Shown in pieces: positions 17,118 to 25,331 of a stretch of 64,000 nucleotides of DNA (positions are counted from its first letter, which is position 1; each line of letters starts with the position of its first letter). The notes beneath the pieces are model-generated. The model saw nothing but the letters and a program-made list of their open reading frames with translations. It did not search any database and was not told the DNA's origin. The position numbers were made by a program, and so were the translations under genes. Source of the DNA: Rathayibacter sp. VKM Ac-2759 (GTDB lineage Bacteria; Actinomycetota; Actinomycetes; Actinomycetales; Microbacteriaceae); assembly GCF_009834225.1 (NCBI RefSeq), contig NZ_CP047176.1:496001-560000 (forward strand). The letters run 5' to 3'.

Positions 17118-18002
17118 GTGCCCGATGCCCTCGTTCCGCTCGCGCTGCGGCTGATCCGCGCGAACCGCACCTTCGTCACGGCCGAGGGTGCCCGGCGGAG
17201 GATCCGCGAGGCATCGCTGCGACCGGCCCCCTACGGACCGCCCCCGCGCCTGCGGCCCGGGGTGCGGGTCGACGTCGAGCAGGTCGACGGCTGGCCGGTC
17301 TACACGATCCGGCCGCGGCGCGTCCTCGGCGGCGTGGTCTACGCGCACGGCGGCGGCTGGGTCAACGAGATCGCGCCGCAGCACTGGTGGCTCGCGGCGC
17401 GGATCGCGGACGAGGTGTCGGTCGCGGTGACGCTCCCCATCTATCCGCTCGTGCCGTTCGGCACCGCGCTCGAGGCGCGCGACGGCGTGCTCGCGCTCGT
17501 GCGGCGGAGCCTCGAGCGGCACGGCCCGACCTCGCTCGCGGGCGACTCGGCCGGCGGGCAGATCGCGCTGTCGACCGCGCTCGCCCTCCGCGACGAGGGC
17601 ACCGTCCTGCCCGGCACCGTGCTCATCTCGCCCGCGCTCGATCTCACCTGGAGCAACCCGCGCATCCCGCTCGTGCAGCCGACCGATCCGTGGCTCGGCA
17701 CCCCTGGCGGCCGCGTCCTGGCGGACCGCTGGCGCGGCGATCTGGAGCTGGTCGACCCGGTGGTGAGCCCCCTCTTCGGCGACCTCGCCGGGCTCGGACC
17801 GCTGACGGTGTTCACCGGCACCCGCGACGTGCTGAACCCCGACGCGCACGTGCTCGCGGGGAGGGCCGCGGAGGCGGGGGTGCCGCTGACGCTGCACGAG
17901 GCGGCCGGGCAGCTGCACGTCTATCCGCTGCTGCCCACGCGCGCGGGCCTCGCTGCGCAGCGCGCCGTGGTGGCGGCCCTGCGTCCGCACAACGAAGGCT
18001 GA
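17118..18002 (+). CDS. Alpha/beta hydrolase (HSL-type esterase)
   Basis: A 294-residue alpha/beta hydrolase. The oxyanion motif YAHGGGW and nucleophile elbow GDSAGGQ mark the hormone-sensitive-lipase group; the acid is in TRDVLNPDAH and the His in QLHVYPLL. GTG at 17118 follows GGAGGG; the first GTG (17106) is too close. It probably hydrolyses short-chain esters; substrate unknown. Its last codons (PHNEG) lie inside an 18-base inverted repeat that spans the stop codon. Confidence 0.88.
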   Translation: MPDALVPLALRLIRANRTFVTAEGARRRIREASLRPAPYGPPPRLRPGVRVDVEQVDGWPVYTIRPRRVLGGVVYAHGGGWVNEIAPQHWWLAARIADEVSVAVTLPIYPLVPFGTALEARDGVLALVRRSLERHGPTSLAGDSAGGQIALSTALALRDEGTVLPGTVLISPALDLTWSNPRIPLVQPTDPWLGTPGGRVLADRWRGDLELVDPVVSPLFGDLAGLGPLTVFTGTRDVLNPDAHVLAGRAAEAGVPLTLHEAAGQLHVYPLLPTRAGLAAQRAVVAALRPHNEG

Positions 18003-18055
18003 ACGCTCCGAACTCCCTATTCCTGGACGATGCGTGACGTTCAGCCTTCGTTGTG
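17988..18055. terminator. 18-base perfect inverted repeat across the esterase stop codon
   Basis: CACAACGAAGGCTGAACG (17988-18005) and CGTTCAGCCTTCGTTGTG (18038-18055), with a 32-base loop. The left arm contains the TGA stop. It may be a terminator, but the long loop and the coding overlap are unusual. Confidence 0.7.
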
Positions 18056-18103
18056 CGGGTGATCGGTGCAGGACAGGGTCTCCGCGGAGCGCGGACGAGC
18101 AGT

Positions 18104-18628
18104 TCAGCGGAGCCCGTTCCTGAGGATGAAGGCGTCCAGCGCCGCGCGGTCCGGCAGGAGCACCGAGGGGATGACCGACTCGTCGTGCAGCCGTCGATAG
18201 CGCCCCCTGCTCCTCCGCGAGGGCCCGAGGAGGAACCGCAGCATCGCAAGGCTCACCCGGTCGCGGGTCCCCTCCAGGCCGCCGACGCGTTCCTGCCGAC
18301 TCCACGTGCGGCGGAGGTAGCGGACCACCGTCGCGGTCGTCGTCGACTCGAGTGCGATGAGGCCCGTCGCCCGACCGAGGCGCTCGGGCAGCCAGCGCGA
18401 GTAGTTGCCCTCGATCACCCAGCGCTCGCCGGCGACGGCCGCCGCGTGCAGTGCGGCGAACTCGTCGGCTCCTCGCTCGACCCAGTGCGTCCCTGGCAGG
18501 TGCCAGTACTGGTCGAGGTGCACCACGGGCATCTTGCGGGCACGGCCGATCGCGGCGGCGAGCGTCGACTTGCCGCTGTTCGAGGGGCCGATGATGCAGA
18601 GGCGGTCGCCGAGGTCGTCGAGGTTCAT
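18104..18628 (-). CDS. Small P-loop NTPase (adenylate kinase/FlaR-like)
   Basis: A 174-residue P-loop protein of the group often annotated as DNA topology modulation (FlaR-like) or small kinase. Walker A is GPSNSGKST at 14-22. Also visible are VHLDQYWHLPGTHW (conserved HLD-xW), the GxWVIEGNYSRWLPERL segment and an Arg-rich R-T-W lid region. It could phosphorylate a nucleotide or small molecule; unknown. ATG at 18628 (MNLDD...). It is convergent with the esterase and has repeat pair E upstream. Confidence 0.85.
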   Translation of the reverse strand: MNLDDLGDRLCIIGPSNSGKSTLAAAIGRARKMPVVHLDQYWHLPGTHWVERGADEFAALHAAAVAGERWVIEGNYSRWLPERLGRATGLIALESTTTATVVRYLRRTWSRQERVGGLEGTRDRVSLAMLRFLLGPSRRSRGRYRRLHDESVIPSVLLPDRAALDAFILRNGLR

Positions 18629-18696
18629 CCATCGATCCTGGCGAGTCACGGGGCGTCCCCGTGGAGTGGGAGGAAGTCTCAGCCCCCCCCCCGCCA

Positions 18697-18823
18697 GCTG
18701 GTCGAGTAGCCCGCAGGGGCGTATCGAGACCCACCACCGCCAGCAGAGGGGGCGTCTGGCCCCGTCTTCTGACGAGGGTGGATCTCGATACACCCGCCTT
18801 GCGGGTTACTCGATCAGCGGGCA
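18697..18823. repeat. REP-like repeat pair E (inverted copies)
   Basis: Copies 18697-18735 (AGCTGGTCGAGTAGCCCGC... ...GTATCGAGACCC) and 18776-18823 (GGGTGGATCTCGATACACCC... ...TTACTCGATCAGCGGG). A ten-base C run (18683-18692) lies just before. Between the kinase 5' end and the rhaI 3' end. Confidence 0.8.
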
Positions 18824-18849
18824 GGAAACAGGCGGCCGGCCGCAGGGCC

Positions 18850-20019
18850 TCAGGCGCCCCAGCTCGACTGCGTGCCGCCGACGCGCTCGTCGGCGATCGC
18901 CTGCGCGTGGCCCGACGCGGCGTAGGCCGCCATCGGGTCGGCCGGCAGGCCGCGGGAGGAGCGCCACTCGGCCAGCGCCGGGCGCACGTCGGAGTAGAAC
19001 GCGTCCATGAAGATGCCGTTCGCGCCGAGCACATCGCCGGCGAGCTGCGCCTCCTCGAGGGCAGCGCGGTCGACGAGCAGCGCGCGCGCCGTCATCTCCT
19101 GCACGTTCAGCACCGAGCGGATCTGGCCGGGGATCTTGTCCTCGACGTTGTGGCACTGGTCGAGCATGAAGGCGACGGGCGAGTCGGGCCCGTAGCCGCC
19201 TCCGCGGACCACCTCGAAGAGGATGCGGAAGAGCTGGAACGGGTCGGCCGCGCCGACGATGAGGTCGTCGTCGGCGTAGAAGCGCGAGTTGAAGTCGAAC
19301 GAGCCGAGCTTCCCGAGGCGCAGCAGCTGGGCGACGATGAACTCGATGTTGGTGCCGGGCGCGTGGTGGCCGGTGTCGAGGCAGACCAGTGCGCGGTCGC
19401 CGAGCGCGGCGACGTGGGCGTAGGAGGTGCCCCAGTCCGGCACATCGGTGTGGTAGAAGGCGGGCTCGAAGAACTTGTACTCGAGCACGAGGCGCTGGGT
19501 GGTGCCGAGGCGCTCGTAGATCGCGGCGAGCGAGTCGGCGAGTCGGTCCTGGCGGCCGCGGATGTCCTGCTGGCCCGGGTAGTTCGAGCCGTCCGCCAGC
19601 CAGATCTTGAGGTCGCGCGACCCGGTCGCGTCCATGATGTCGATGCACGCGAGGTGGTGGTCGATCGCCTTCTGACGGATCACGGGGTCGGAGTGGGTCA
19701 GCGACCCGAACTTGTAGTCGTCGTCCTGGAACGTGTTCGAGTTGATGGTGCCGAGGCTCACTCCGAGCGAGGCGGCGTGGTCGCCCAGCGCCGCGTAGTC
19801 GTCGACCCTGTCCCACGGGATGTGCAGCGCGACGCTCGGGGCGAGGCCGGTCAGCTCGTTGACCTTCGCGGCGTCCGCGATCTTCTCCTCGATGGTGCGC
19901 GGGGTGCCCGGGGTCGAGAAGACCTTGAAGCGGGTCCCGGAGTTTCCGAACGCCCAGGAGGGCAGCTCGATCGCCTGCTGCTCGAGCTGGCTGAGGATGT
20001 CGGGGCTGAGAGCGGTCAC
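18850..20019 (-). CDS. rhaI: L-rhamnose isomerase
   Basis: A 389-residue L-rhamnose isomerase of the Pseudomonas-type (xylose-isomerase-like TIM barrel) group, which converts L-rhamnose to L-rhamnulose. Visible metal segments are LEYKFFEPAFYHTDVPDWGTSYA (Glu and His), CLDTGHHAPGTNIEFIV (Asp, His), FDFNSRFYADDDLIVG (Asp pair) and FMLDQCHNVEDKI. The GTG start at 20019 overlaps the rhaM stop by four bases (GTGA). Second gene of rhaM-rhaI. It is controlled by the promoter and LacI-type operator upstream of rhaM. No rhamnulokinase or aldolase is in the window. Confidence 0.95.
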   Translation of the reverse strand: MTALSPDILSQLEQQAIELPSWAFGNSGTRFKVFSTPGTPRTIEEKIADAAKVNELTGLAPSVALHIPWDRVDDYAALGDHAASLGVSLGTINSNTFQDDDYKFGSLTHSDPVIRQKAIDHHLACIDIMDATGSRDLKIWLADGSNYPGQQDIRGRQDRLADSLAAIYERLGTTQRLVLEYKFFEPAFYHTDVPDWGTSYAHVAALGDRALVCLDTGHHAPGTNIEFIVAQLLRLGKLGSFDFNSRFYADDDLIVGAADPFQLFRILFEVVRGGGYGPDSPVAFMLDQCHNVEDKIPGQIRSVLNVQEMTARALLVDRAALEEAQLAGDVLGANGIFMDAFYSDVRPALAEWRSSRGLPADPMAAYAASGHAQAIADERVGGTQSSWGA

Positions 20020-20390
20020 GGTGCGGTTCCTTCTGTCTGTGTGGTGGCGAGCTGGTCCTCGAGGTGGAAGACCTCGGTGAGCGGGAGGAAGCCCTCGTCG
20101 GGCGCGCCGTCGAGGTCGACGAAGAACTCGGCCATCTCGGCCTGCCAGCGCGCGTTCACCTCGGTCTCGGCCATCGCTGCCTGCGCGTCGGCGAGCGACG
20201 GAGTCTCGACGTAGCCGATCAGGAGGCCGTCGTCGCTGACGAACAGCGAGTAGTTGTTCCAGCCGGAGGCCTTCAGCGCCCGGAGCATGTCGGGCCAGAC
20301 GGCGGCGTGGCGCTCGCGGTACTCGGCGAGCCGCTCGGGCTTCACGCGGAGCTGGAAGCAGGCCCGGGTGAGGGGGGTGTCACTCGTCAT
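20016..20390 (-). CDS. rhaM: L-rhamnose mutarotase
   Basis: A 124-residue RhaM-type mutarotase that interconverts alpha and beta L-rhamnose. Family markers are CFQLRVKPERLAEYRERHAAVWPDMLRAL, GWNNYSLFV and NARWQAEMAEFF. First gene of the rhaM-rhaI unit, overlapping rhaI by four bases. A good promoter with an operator at the transcription start precedes it. Confidence 0.95.
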   Translation of the reverse strand: MTSDTPLTRACFQLRVKPERLAEYRERHAAVWPDMLRALKASGWNNYSLFVSDDGLLIGYVETPSLADAQAAMAETEVNARWQAEMAEFFVDLDGAPDEGFLPLTEVFHLEDQLATTQTEGTAP

Positions 20391-20430
20391 CGAGCGGCTC
20401 CTTCAGTGCGGAGGTGGCGATCCCAGGGGT

Positions 20431-20478
20431 GTGAATCGTTTCACCCGGAGCGTAGCGCGCGCCGCAGGAGGCTGTCAA
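20431..20478 (-). promoter_or_regulatory. rhaMI promoter with LacI-type operator
   Basis: Minus strand: TTGACA (20478-20473), 18-base spacer, TACGCT (20454-20449). The palindrome GTGAA-TCGT-TTCAC (20444-20431) covers the expected start point. It is the form of operator bound by LacI-family proteins, and such a gene starts divergently at 20549. Confidence 0.7.
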
Positions 20479-20548
20479 AGCCCGGCGTGCGGGTCGGCCC
20501 GCGGCCCGGTGTCATACTTCCGGGACGCCCCGATCCCGAGGAGGAGCC

Positions 20549-21538
20549 GTGCCGTCCGTGAGCATCCGCGACGTCGCCGCCCGCGCCGGAGTGTCGGTGG
20601 GCACCGTGTCGAACGTGCTCAACCGGCCCGAGAAGGTCGGCGACGAGTCGGTCCAGCGCGTGCAGGAGGCGATCGCCGAGCTCGGCTTCGTCCGCAACGA
20701 CGCGGCGCGGCAGCTCCGGGCCGGCCGCAGCCGCAGCGTCGGGCTCGTCGTGCTCGACGCCGGCAACCCCTTCTTCTCCGAGCTCGCGCGCGGCGCCCAG
20801 GCGAGGGCCGCGGAGGCGGGACTCTCAGTGTTGCTCGCGAGTACCGACTCCGACGCCGCCCGCGAGGACTCGTACCTCGACCTCTTCGAGGAGCAGCGCG
20901 TCAGCGGGGTCCTCATCTCGCCGCAGGGGGAGGAGTCGGCGCGGCTCGCCCGCCTCCGCGCGCACGGCATCCCCTGCGTGCTCGTGGACCGCGAGTCGAG
21001 GGACCCCGCGTTCTCCTCCGTGGCGGTCGACGACATCGCCGGCGGCCGCCTCGCCGTCGAGCACCTGCTGCAGCTCGGCCGCCGCCGCATCGCGGTGATC
21101 GGCGGTCCGGAGTCGGTCCGCCAGGTCGCCGATCGGATCTCGGGAGCGCGGCAGGCGGTCGCCGCCGTCGAGGGGGCGACCCTGGAGGAGATCCCGACGG
21201 AGGCGCTCTCGGTGCTCGCCGGGCGCGAGGCCGGGCGCGCGATCGCCGAGCGCGACGCCTCCGCCCGCCCCGATGCGGTCTTCTGCGCGAACGACCTGCT
21301 CGCGGTCGGCGTGCTGCAGGCGCTGGTGCTGCTCGGCGAGATCCGGGTGCCGGAGGACGTGGCGCTGATCGGCTACGACGACATCGCGTTCGCGACGGCG
21401 ACGGTCGTGCCGCTGTCGAGCATCCGGCAGCCGAGTGCGCTGATCGGGGCGACGGCCGTCGAGCTGCTGCTCGAGCAGGAGCCGCGCCAGGTCGTCTTCC
21501 AGCCCGAGCTCGTCGTCCGCGCCTCCACCTCCGGCTGA
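20549..21538 (+). CDS. LacI-family regulator, probable rhamnose regulator
   Basis: A 329-residue LacI/GalR protein: HTH plus hinge at 1-60 (IRDVAARAGVSVGTVSNVLNRPEKV, AARQLRAGRSRSVGLVV), then a sugar-binding core with GNPFFSELARGA, HLLQLGRRRIAVIGGP, FCANDLLAVGVLQAL and IGYDDIAFA. GTG start after GAGGAG. It is divergent from rhaMI and close to the GTGAA/TTCAC operator, so it is probably the rhamnose repressor. It could also control the transporter cluster downstream. Confidence 0.9.
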   Translation: MPSVSIRDVAARAGVSVGTVSNVLNRPEKVGDESVQRVQEAIAELGFVRNDAARQLRAGRSRSVGLVVLDAGNPFFSELARGAQARAAEAGLSVLLASTDSDAAREDSYLDLFEEQRVSGVLISPQGEESARLARLRAHGIPCVLVDRESRDPAFSSVAVDDIAGGRLAVEHLLQLGRRRIAVIGGPESVRQVADRISGARQAVAAVEGATLEEIPTEALSVLAGREAGRAIAERDASARPDAVFCANDLLAVGVLQALVLLGEIRVPEDVALIGYDDIAFATATVVPLSSIRQPSALIGATAVELLLEQEPRQVVFQPELVVRASTSG

Positions 21539-21650
21539 CCTCGCACCCTGACCCGTTCCGCGAGTCTCCGCTCGGGCGTCCTGCATCATCCGCCCATCGC
21601 CCGATCGAGCTGGGACTCGCGGAGTTCCGCCTGCGGCGCGCGACGGCTGG

Positions 21651-21656
21651 TAGCGT
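21651..21656 (+). promoter_or_regulatory. Candidate -10 of the DppA-like gene
   Basis: TAGCGT, the -10-like hexamer seen before several genes here, 48 bases upstream of the ATG at 21704. No clear -35 was found. Low confidence. Confidence 0.3.
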
Positions 21657-21703
21657 TTATGGGCCGGGTGCAGATATCCGGAGCCACCCCGTCGGAAGTC
21701 GTC

Positions 21704-23368
21704 ATGTCACTGCGCTCTCTCCTCCCCGTCGCCGCTCTCGCCGCGTCCGCCCTCCTCCTGAGCGGCTGCACCGCCGCCTCCGACGACACCGCGGGCGGAG
21801 GCTCGGCCACCCCGGTCGCCGACGGCACGCTCACCTACGCGTCCGGCGACGCCGAGCCCACCTGCCTCGACCCGCACGTCGGCGGCAACTACCCGCAGGC
21901 GCTGCTCGCCACGCAGGTGCTCGAGTCGCTGGTCTCCCGTGACGAGTCGGGCGCGATCACCCCCTGGCTCGCCGAGTCGTGGACCGTCTCGGACGACGCG
22001 CTCAGCTACGACTTCACCCTCCGCGAGGGCCTCACCTTCACCGACGGCACGCCGCTGGACGCGGAGGCGGTCGCCGCGAACATCGCGCACCTCCAGGACC
22101 CGGCGACCAAGTCGTCGACCGGCTACCTCGCGGTCGCGAAGGTCGCCTCGGTCGAGGCCGTCTCGCCGACGGTCGCGCGCTTCACCCTCAGCGCCCCCGA
22201 CAGCGCCCTGCTCGAGTCTCTCGCGCAGCCCTGGACCGCCATCGAGTCGCCCGCCGGCATCGCCCGCGGCGAGGAGGCGAACTGCGAGGCGCCCGTCGGC
22301 ACCGGCCCGTTCACGGTGACGGAGTGGGTCAAGCAGGACCACGTGACCCTCACCCGCAATGACGACTACGACGCGCAGGCCGGCCCGACCGGCGAGGGGC
22401 ACGACGGTCCCGCCTACCTCTCGAGCATCACCTGGCGCTTCATCCCCGACTCCGCCACGCGCTACGCCGCGCTGCAGGCGGGCGAGGTCGACGTGATCGA
22501 CAACGCCCAGCCCGACACGCTCGCGTCCGCGACCGACGCCTCCGACCTCGTCGAGATCGACGCGCCCCGCCCCGGCTCGGTGAACCGCCTCGAGCTCAAC
22601 TCGGGCCAGTCGCCGTTCGACGACGAGAGCGTGCGGGAGGCGTTCATCCGCGCGGTCGGCGTGAACGACGCGATCGACTCCCTCTTCTTCGGCACCGCCG
22701 AGCGCTCGTACTCGCCGCTGTCGAGCAGCGAGGCGACCGCCTACTCCGAGCCCTCGCTCTTCGAGGACGCCGGATCCGACGACGAGGTCGCCGCCGCCGA
22801 GGACCTCCTCGAGTCGGCCGGCTGGGTCGACTCCGACGGCGACGGGATCCGCGAGAAGGACGGGACGCCGCTCACCCTGCGCCTGCCCGTGAGCACCAAC
22901 CAGTCGATCCCGGCCGAGCAGTCGCTGTTCGAGCAGATCCAGGCCTCCGCCAAGACCGTCGGCTTCGACGTGCAGATCAGCCTGCTCGACCTCTCGAGCT
23001 GGTACGCGGCGCTCGCGGCGAACGAGTACGAGCTGGTGAGCGCGCCGTACACGAAGGTCGGCCCCGACGTGCTGCGCATCCTGTACTCGTCCTCGGGCAT
23101 CACCCCGGCGCCGAGCGGGTACTTCGCGAACCACGCCCAGGTGTCCGACCCGGCCCTCGACGCCCTGCTGGAGCAGGCGAGCGCGACGACCGACGAGGCC
23201 GAGCGCGCCGACCTGTACCAGCAGGCGCAGAAGATCGTGCTCGACGGCTACTGGATCCTGCCGCTGTACGACCAGCAGAACCACTACCTGCACCGCTCGG
23301 CCGTGCAGGGCGTCGCCGCCCTGGCGACCGTCTCGACCCCGTGGTTCGCGGACGCCTGGGTCTCGTAA
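21704..23368 (+). CDS. Lipoprotein solute-binding protein of a Dpp/Opp-type ABC importer
   Basis: A 554-residue family-5 solute-binding lipoprotein. The signal has SLRSLLPVAALAASALLLSGC with a LLSGC lipobox, so it is anchored outside the membrane. The body has PHVGGNYPQALLATQVLESLV, PWLAESW, FTLREGLTFTDGTPLDAEAVAAN and other SBP-5 segments. It would capture peptides or, as in several plant-polymer users, oligosaccharides. ATG at 21704 follows GGAAG. It is followed by permease genes after a terminator hairpin and repeat pair F, and by rha genes upstream; a rhamnose-containing ligand is possible but unproven. Confidence 0.93.
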   Translation: MSLRSLLPVAALAASALLLSGCTAASDDTAGGGSATPVADGTLTYASGDAEPTCLDPHVGGNYPQALLATQVLESLVSRDESGAITPWLAESWTVSDDALSYDFTLREGLTFTDGTPLDAEAVAANIAHLQDPATKSSTGYLAVAKVASVEAVSPTVARFTLSAPDSALLESLAQPWTAIESPAGIARGEEANCEAPVGTGPFTVTEWVKQDHVTLTRNDDYDAQAGPTGEGHDGPAYLSSITWRFIPDSATRYAALQAGEVDVIDNAQPDTLASATDASDLVEIDAPRPGSVNRLELNSGQSPFDDESVREAFIRAVGVNDAIDSLFFGTAERSYSPLSSSEATAYSEPSLFEDAGSDDEVAAAEDLLESAGWVDSDGDGIREKDGTPLTLRLPVSTNQSIPAEQSLFEQIQASAKTVGFDVQISLLDLSSWYAALAANEYELVSAPYTKVGPDVLRILYSSSGITPAPSGYFANHAQVSDPALDALLEQASATTDEAERADLYQQAQKIVLDGYWILPLYDQQNHYLHRSAVQGVAALATVSTPWFADAWVS

Positions 23369-23373
23369 TGAGA

Positions 23374-23401
23374 GCGGGCCGGCGGCCTGCCGCCGGCCCG
23401 C
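23374..23401 (+). terminator. Strong hairpin between SBP gene and permeases
   Basis: GCGGGCCGGCGG (23374-23385) and CCGCCGGCCCGC (23390-23401): 12-base perfect stem, 4-base loop, five bases after the stop. In the middle of the operon it may act as an attenuator, giving more binding protein than permease. Confidence 0.75.
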
Positions 23402-23526
23402 TGGTCGAGTAGCCCCGTAGGGGCGTATCGAGACCCACCTGCGTCAGTGGATGCGGTCTGCAGATCTCGCCTGCGGGAGCCGGTGGATCTCGATACGCCC
23501 GCTGCGCGGGCTACTCGATCAGCAGG
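23400..23526. repeat. REP-like repeat pair F inside the Dpp-type operon
   Basis: Copies 23400-23439 (GCTGGTCGAGTAGCCCCGT... ...TATCGAGACCC) and 23481-23526 (CGGTGGATCTCGATACGCC... ...CTACTCGATCAGCAGG). Unlike the other pairs this lies between co-oriented genes of one operon. Confidence 0.85.
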
Positions 23527-23568
23527 CAAGGGCGGGCATCGATGAGGCAGGGCAAGAGGAGGCACCGC

Positions 23569-24504
23569 ATGATCCGTCGCGTGCTCGTGCGCCTCGGCGG
23601 CGCCCTCGTCGTGCTGTGGGCCGTCGCCACGGCGGTCTTCTTCCTCATCCGGCTCATCCCCGGCGACCCGGCGCAGGCGATCCTGGGCGGCCCGGGCTCG
23701 CAGGCGTCTCCGGAGGCGCTCGCCGCCGTCCGCGTCGAGTACGGACTCGACCAGCCGCTCCTCGTGCAGTACCTCACGCAGCTCGGCCGCCTCGCCCGCG
23801 GTGACCTCGGCACCTCCTACTCCCTCCGCACCCCGGTGGTCGACCTGCTCGGGCAGCAGCTGCCCGGCACCCTGCTGCTGGCCGCCCTCGCCCTCGCCGC
23901 TGCGTGGATCCTCGCGCTCGCGACCGCCCTCTGGTCGACCCGCGGCGGGCGGGTCGCCGCCGCGATCGGCGCCGGACTCGAGTTGACGGCCGCCGCCCTG
24001 CCGCACTTCTGGCTGGCGACCGTGCTGATCGCGGTCTTCGCGACCGCGCTCCGCTGGCTGCCTCCGGTGAGCACCAACACTCCGAACGGGCTCGTGCTGC
24101 CGGCCCTCACCCTCGCGATCCCGCTCGCCGGATTCCTCGGGCAGGTGATGCGCCGCTCCCTGCTCGACGCGCTCGAGTCGCCCTTCGTCCTGGCCGCCCG
24201 CGCGCGCGGCGAGGGCGAGCTCGGGATCCGCCTGCGCCACGCCCTGCGCCACGCGGTGCTGCCGGGAGTCTCGCTCTCGGGCTGGGCGTTCGGCTACCTG
24301 ATCGGCGGAGCCGTCGTCGTCGAGACGATCTTCGCGAGGCCGGGTCTGGGCCGCACCCTGCTCTCGGCGGTGACCGTCCGCGACGTTCCGGTCGTGACGG
24401 GCGTCGTGCTCGTCACCGCGCTCGCCTACATCGTCGTGACGCTGGCGACCGACCTCGTGACGCGCCTGGTCGACCCCCGGCTGGCCCGGGAGGCGCGCGC
24501 ATGA
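23569..24504 (+). CDS. ABC transporter permease (DppB-like)
   Basis: A 311-residue permease with six transmembrane segments and the EAA-type cytoplasmic loop (LLDALESPFVLAARARGEGELGIRLRHALRHAVLP). The N-terminus MIRRVLVRLGGALVVLW and the DPAQAILGGPGSQASPEALAAVRVEYGLDQPLLVQYL region are typical of the Dpp/Opp B subunit. ATG at 23569 follows AGAGGAGG. Overlaps the next permease by four bases. Confidence 0.93.
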   Translation: MIRRVLVRLGGALVVLWAVATAVFFLIRLIPGDPAQAILGGPGSQASPEALAAVRVEYGLDQPLLVQYLTQLGRLARGDLGTSYSLRTPVVDLLGQQLPGTLLLAALALAAAWILALATALWSTRGGRVAAAIGAGLELTAAALPHFWLATVLIAVFATALRWLPPVSTNTPNGLVLPALTLAIPLAGFLGQVMRRSLLDALESPFVLAARARGEGELGIRLRHALRHAVLPGVSLSGWAFGYLIGGAVVVETIFARPGLGRTLLSAVTVRDVPVVTGVVLVTALAYIVVTLATDLVTRLVDPRLAREARA

Positions 24505-25331
24505 GCGAGCTCGAGCTGCGCGTGCCCCGGAACCGCGCCGGCCGCCTCCGCCCGGGTGAGGTGCTGGCCCTCGTCTTCGTCGCGCTGCTGCTCGCCTCCG
24601 CGCTCGCCCCCGGCCTCCTGGCGCCCGCCGATCCGCTCGCGGTCGCGCCGACGGAGGCGTTCGGCCCGCCGTCGCCCGCGCACCTGCTCGGCACCGACGA
24701 GTCGGGCCGCGACGTGCTCAGCCGCCTGATCGCCGGTGCCGGCGCCTCCCTCCTGATCGGCGCGAGCGCGACCGCGATCGGGCTCGCGCTCGGCGCGGTG
24801 CTCGGAGTGGTCGCCGCGTTCGGCGGGCGGTTCGTCGACGGCGTGATCGGGCGGGTCCTCGAGGTGCTGTTCGCGTTCCCCGCCCTGCTGCTCGCGCTGC
24901 TGGTGATCGTGGTCACGGGCCCCGGAGTGGTCCCCGCGACGATCGCGGTCGGCCTCTCGACCGCCCCCGGCTACGCCCGCATCCTGCGCACGCAGCTGCT
25001 GGGCATCCGCGACTCCGGATACGTCGAGGCGGCGCGCGTGCTCGGCCACCCGCCGCTGCGGATCCTCGTCGGCACCGTGCTGCCCAACACCTTCGGCCCG
25101 TTGGCGGTGCTCGCGACCCTCGGAGTCGGCCAGGCGATCGTCTGGGCATCGGCGCTCAGCTACCTGGGCCTCGGCGCCGAGCCGCCCGCTCCGGAGTGGG
25201 GCGCGATGCTGTCGGCCGGCCGCACCTACCTCGCGAGCGCGTGGTGGCTGACGGTGTTCCCGGGGCTCGTGATCGTGCTGACGACGCTCGCGACGACGGT
25301 GCTCGGCGGGCGACTGCGGGGTGCGCGGTGA
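24501..25331 (+). CDS. ABC transporter permease (DppC-like)
   Basis: A 276-residue DppC-type permease with six transmembrane segments, HLLGTDESGRDVLSRLIAGAGASL typical of the family's N-terminal region, and the EAA loop (GYVEAARVLGHPPLRILVGTVLPN). ATG overlaps the previous stop by four bases, and its stop overlaps the ATPase start (GTGA). It forms the channel with the DppB-like subunit. Confidence 0.93.
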   Translation: MSELELRVPRNRAGRLRPGEVLALVFVALLLASALAPGLLAPADPLAVAPTEAFGPPSPAHLLGTDESGRDVLSRLIAGAGASLLIGASATAIGLALGAVLGVVAAFGGRFVDGVIGRVLEVLFAFPALLLALLVIVVTGPGVVPATIAVGLSTAPGYARILRTQLLGIRDSGYVEAARVLGHPPLRILVGTVLPNTFGPLAVLATLGVGQAIVWASALSYLGLGAEPPAPEWGAMLSAGRTYLASAWWLTVFPGLVIVLTTLATTVLGGRLRGAR

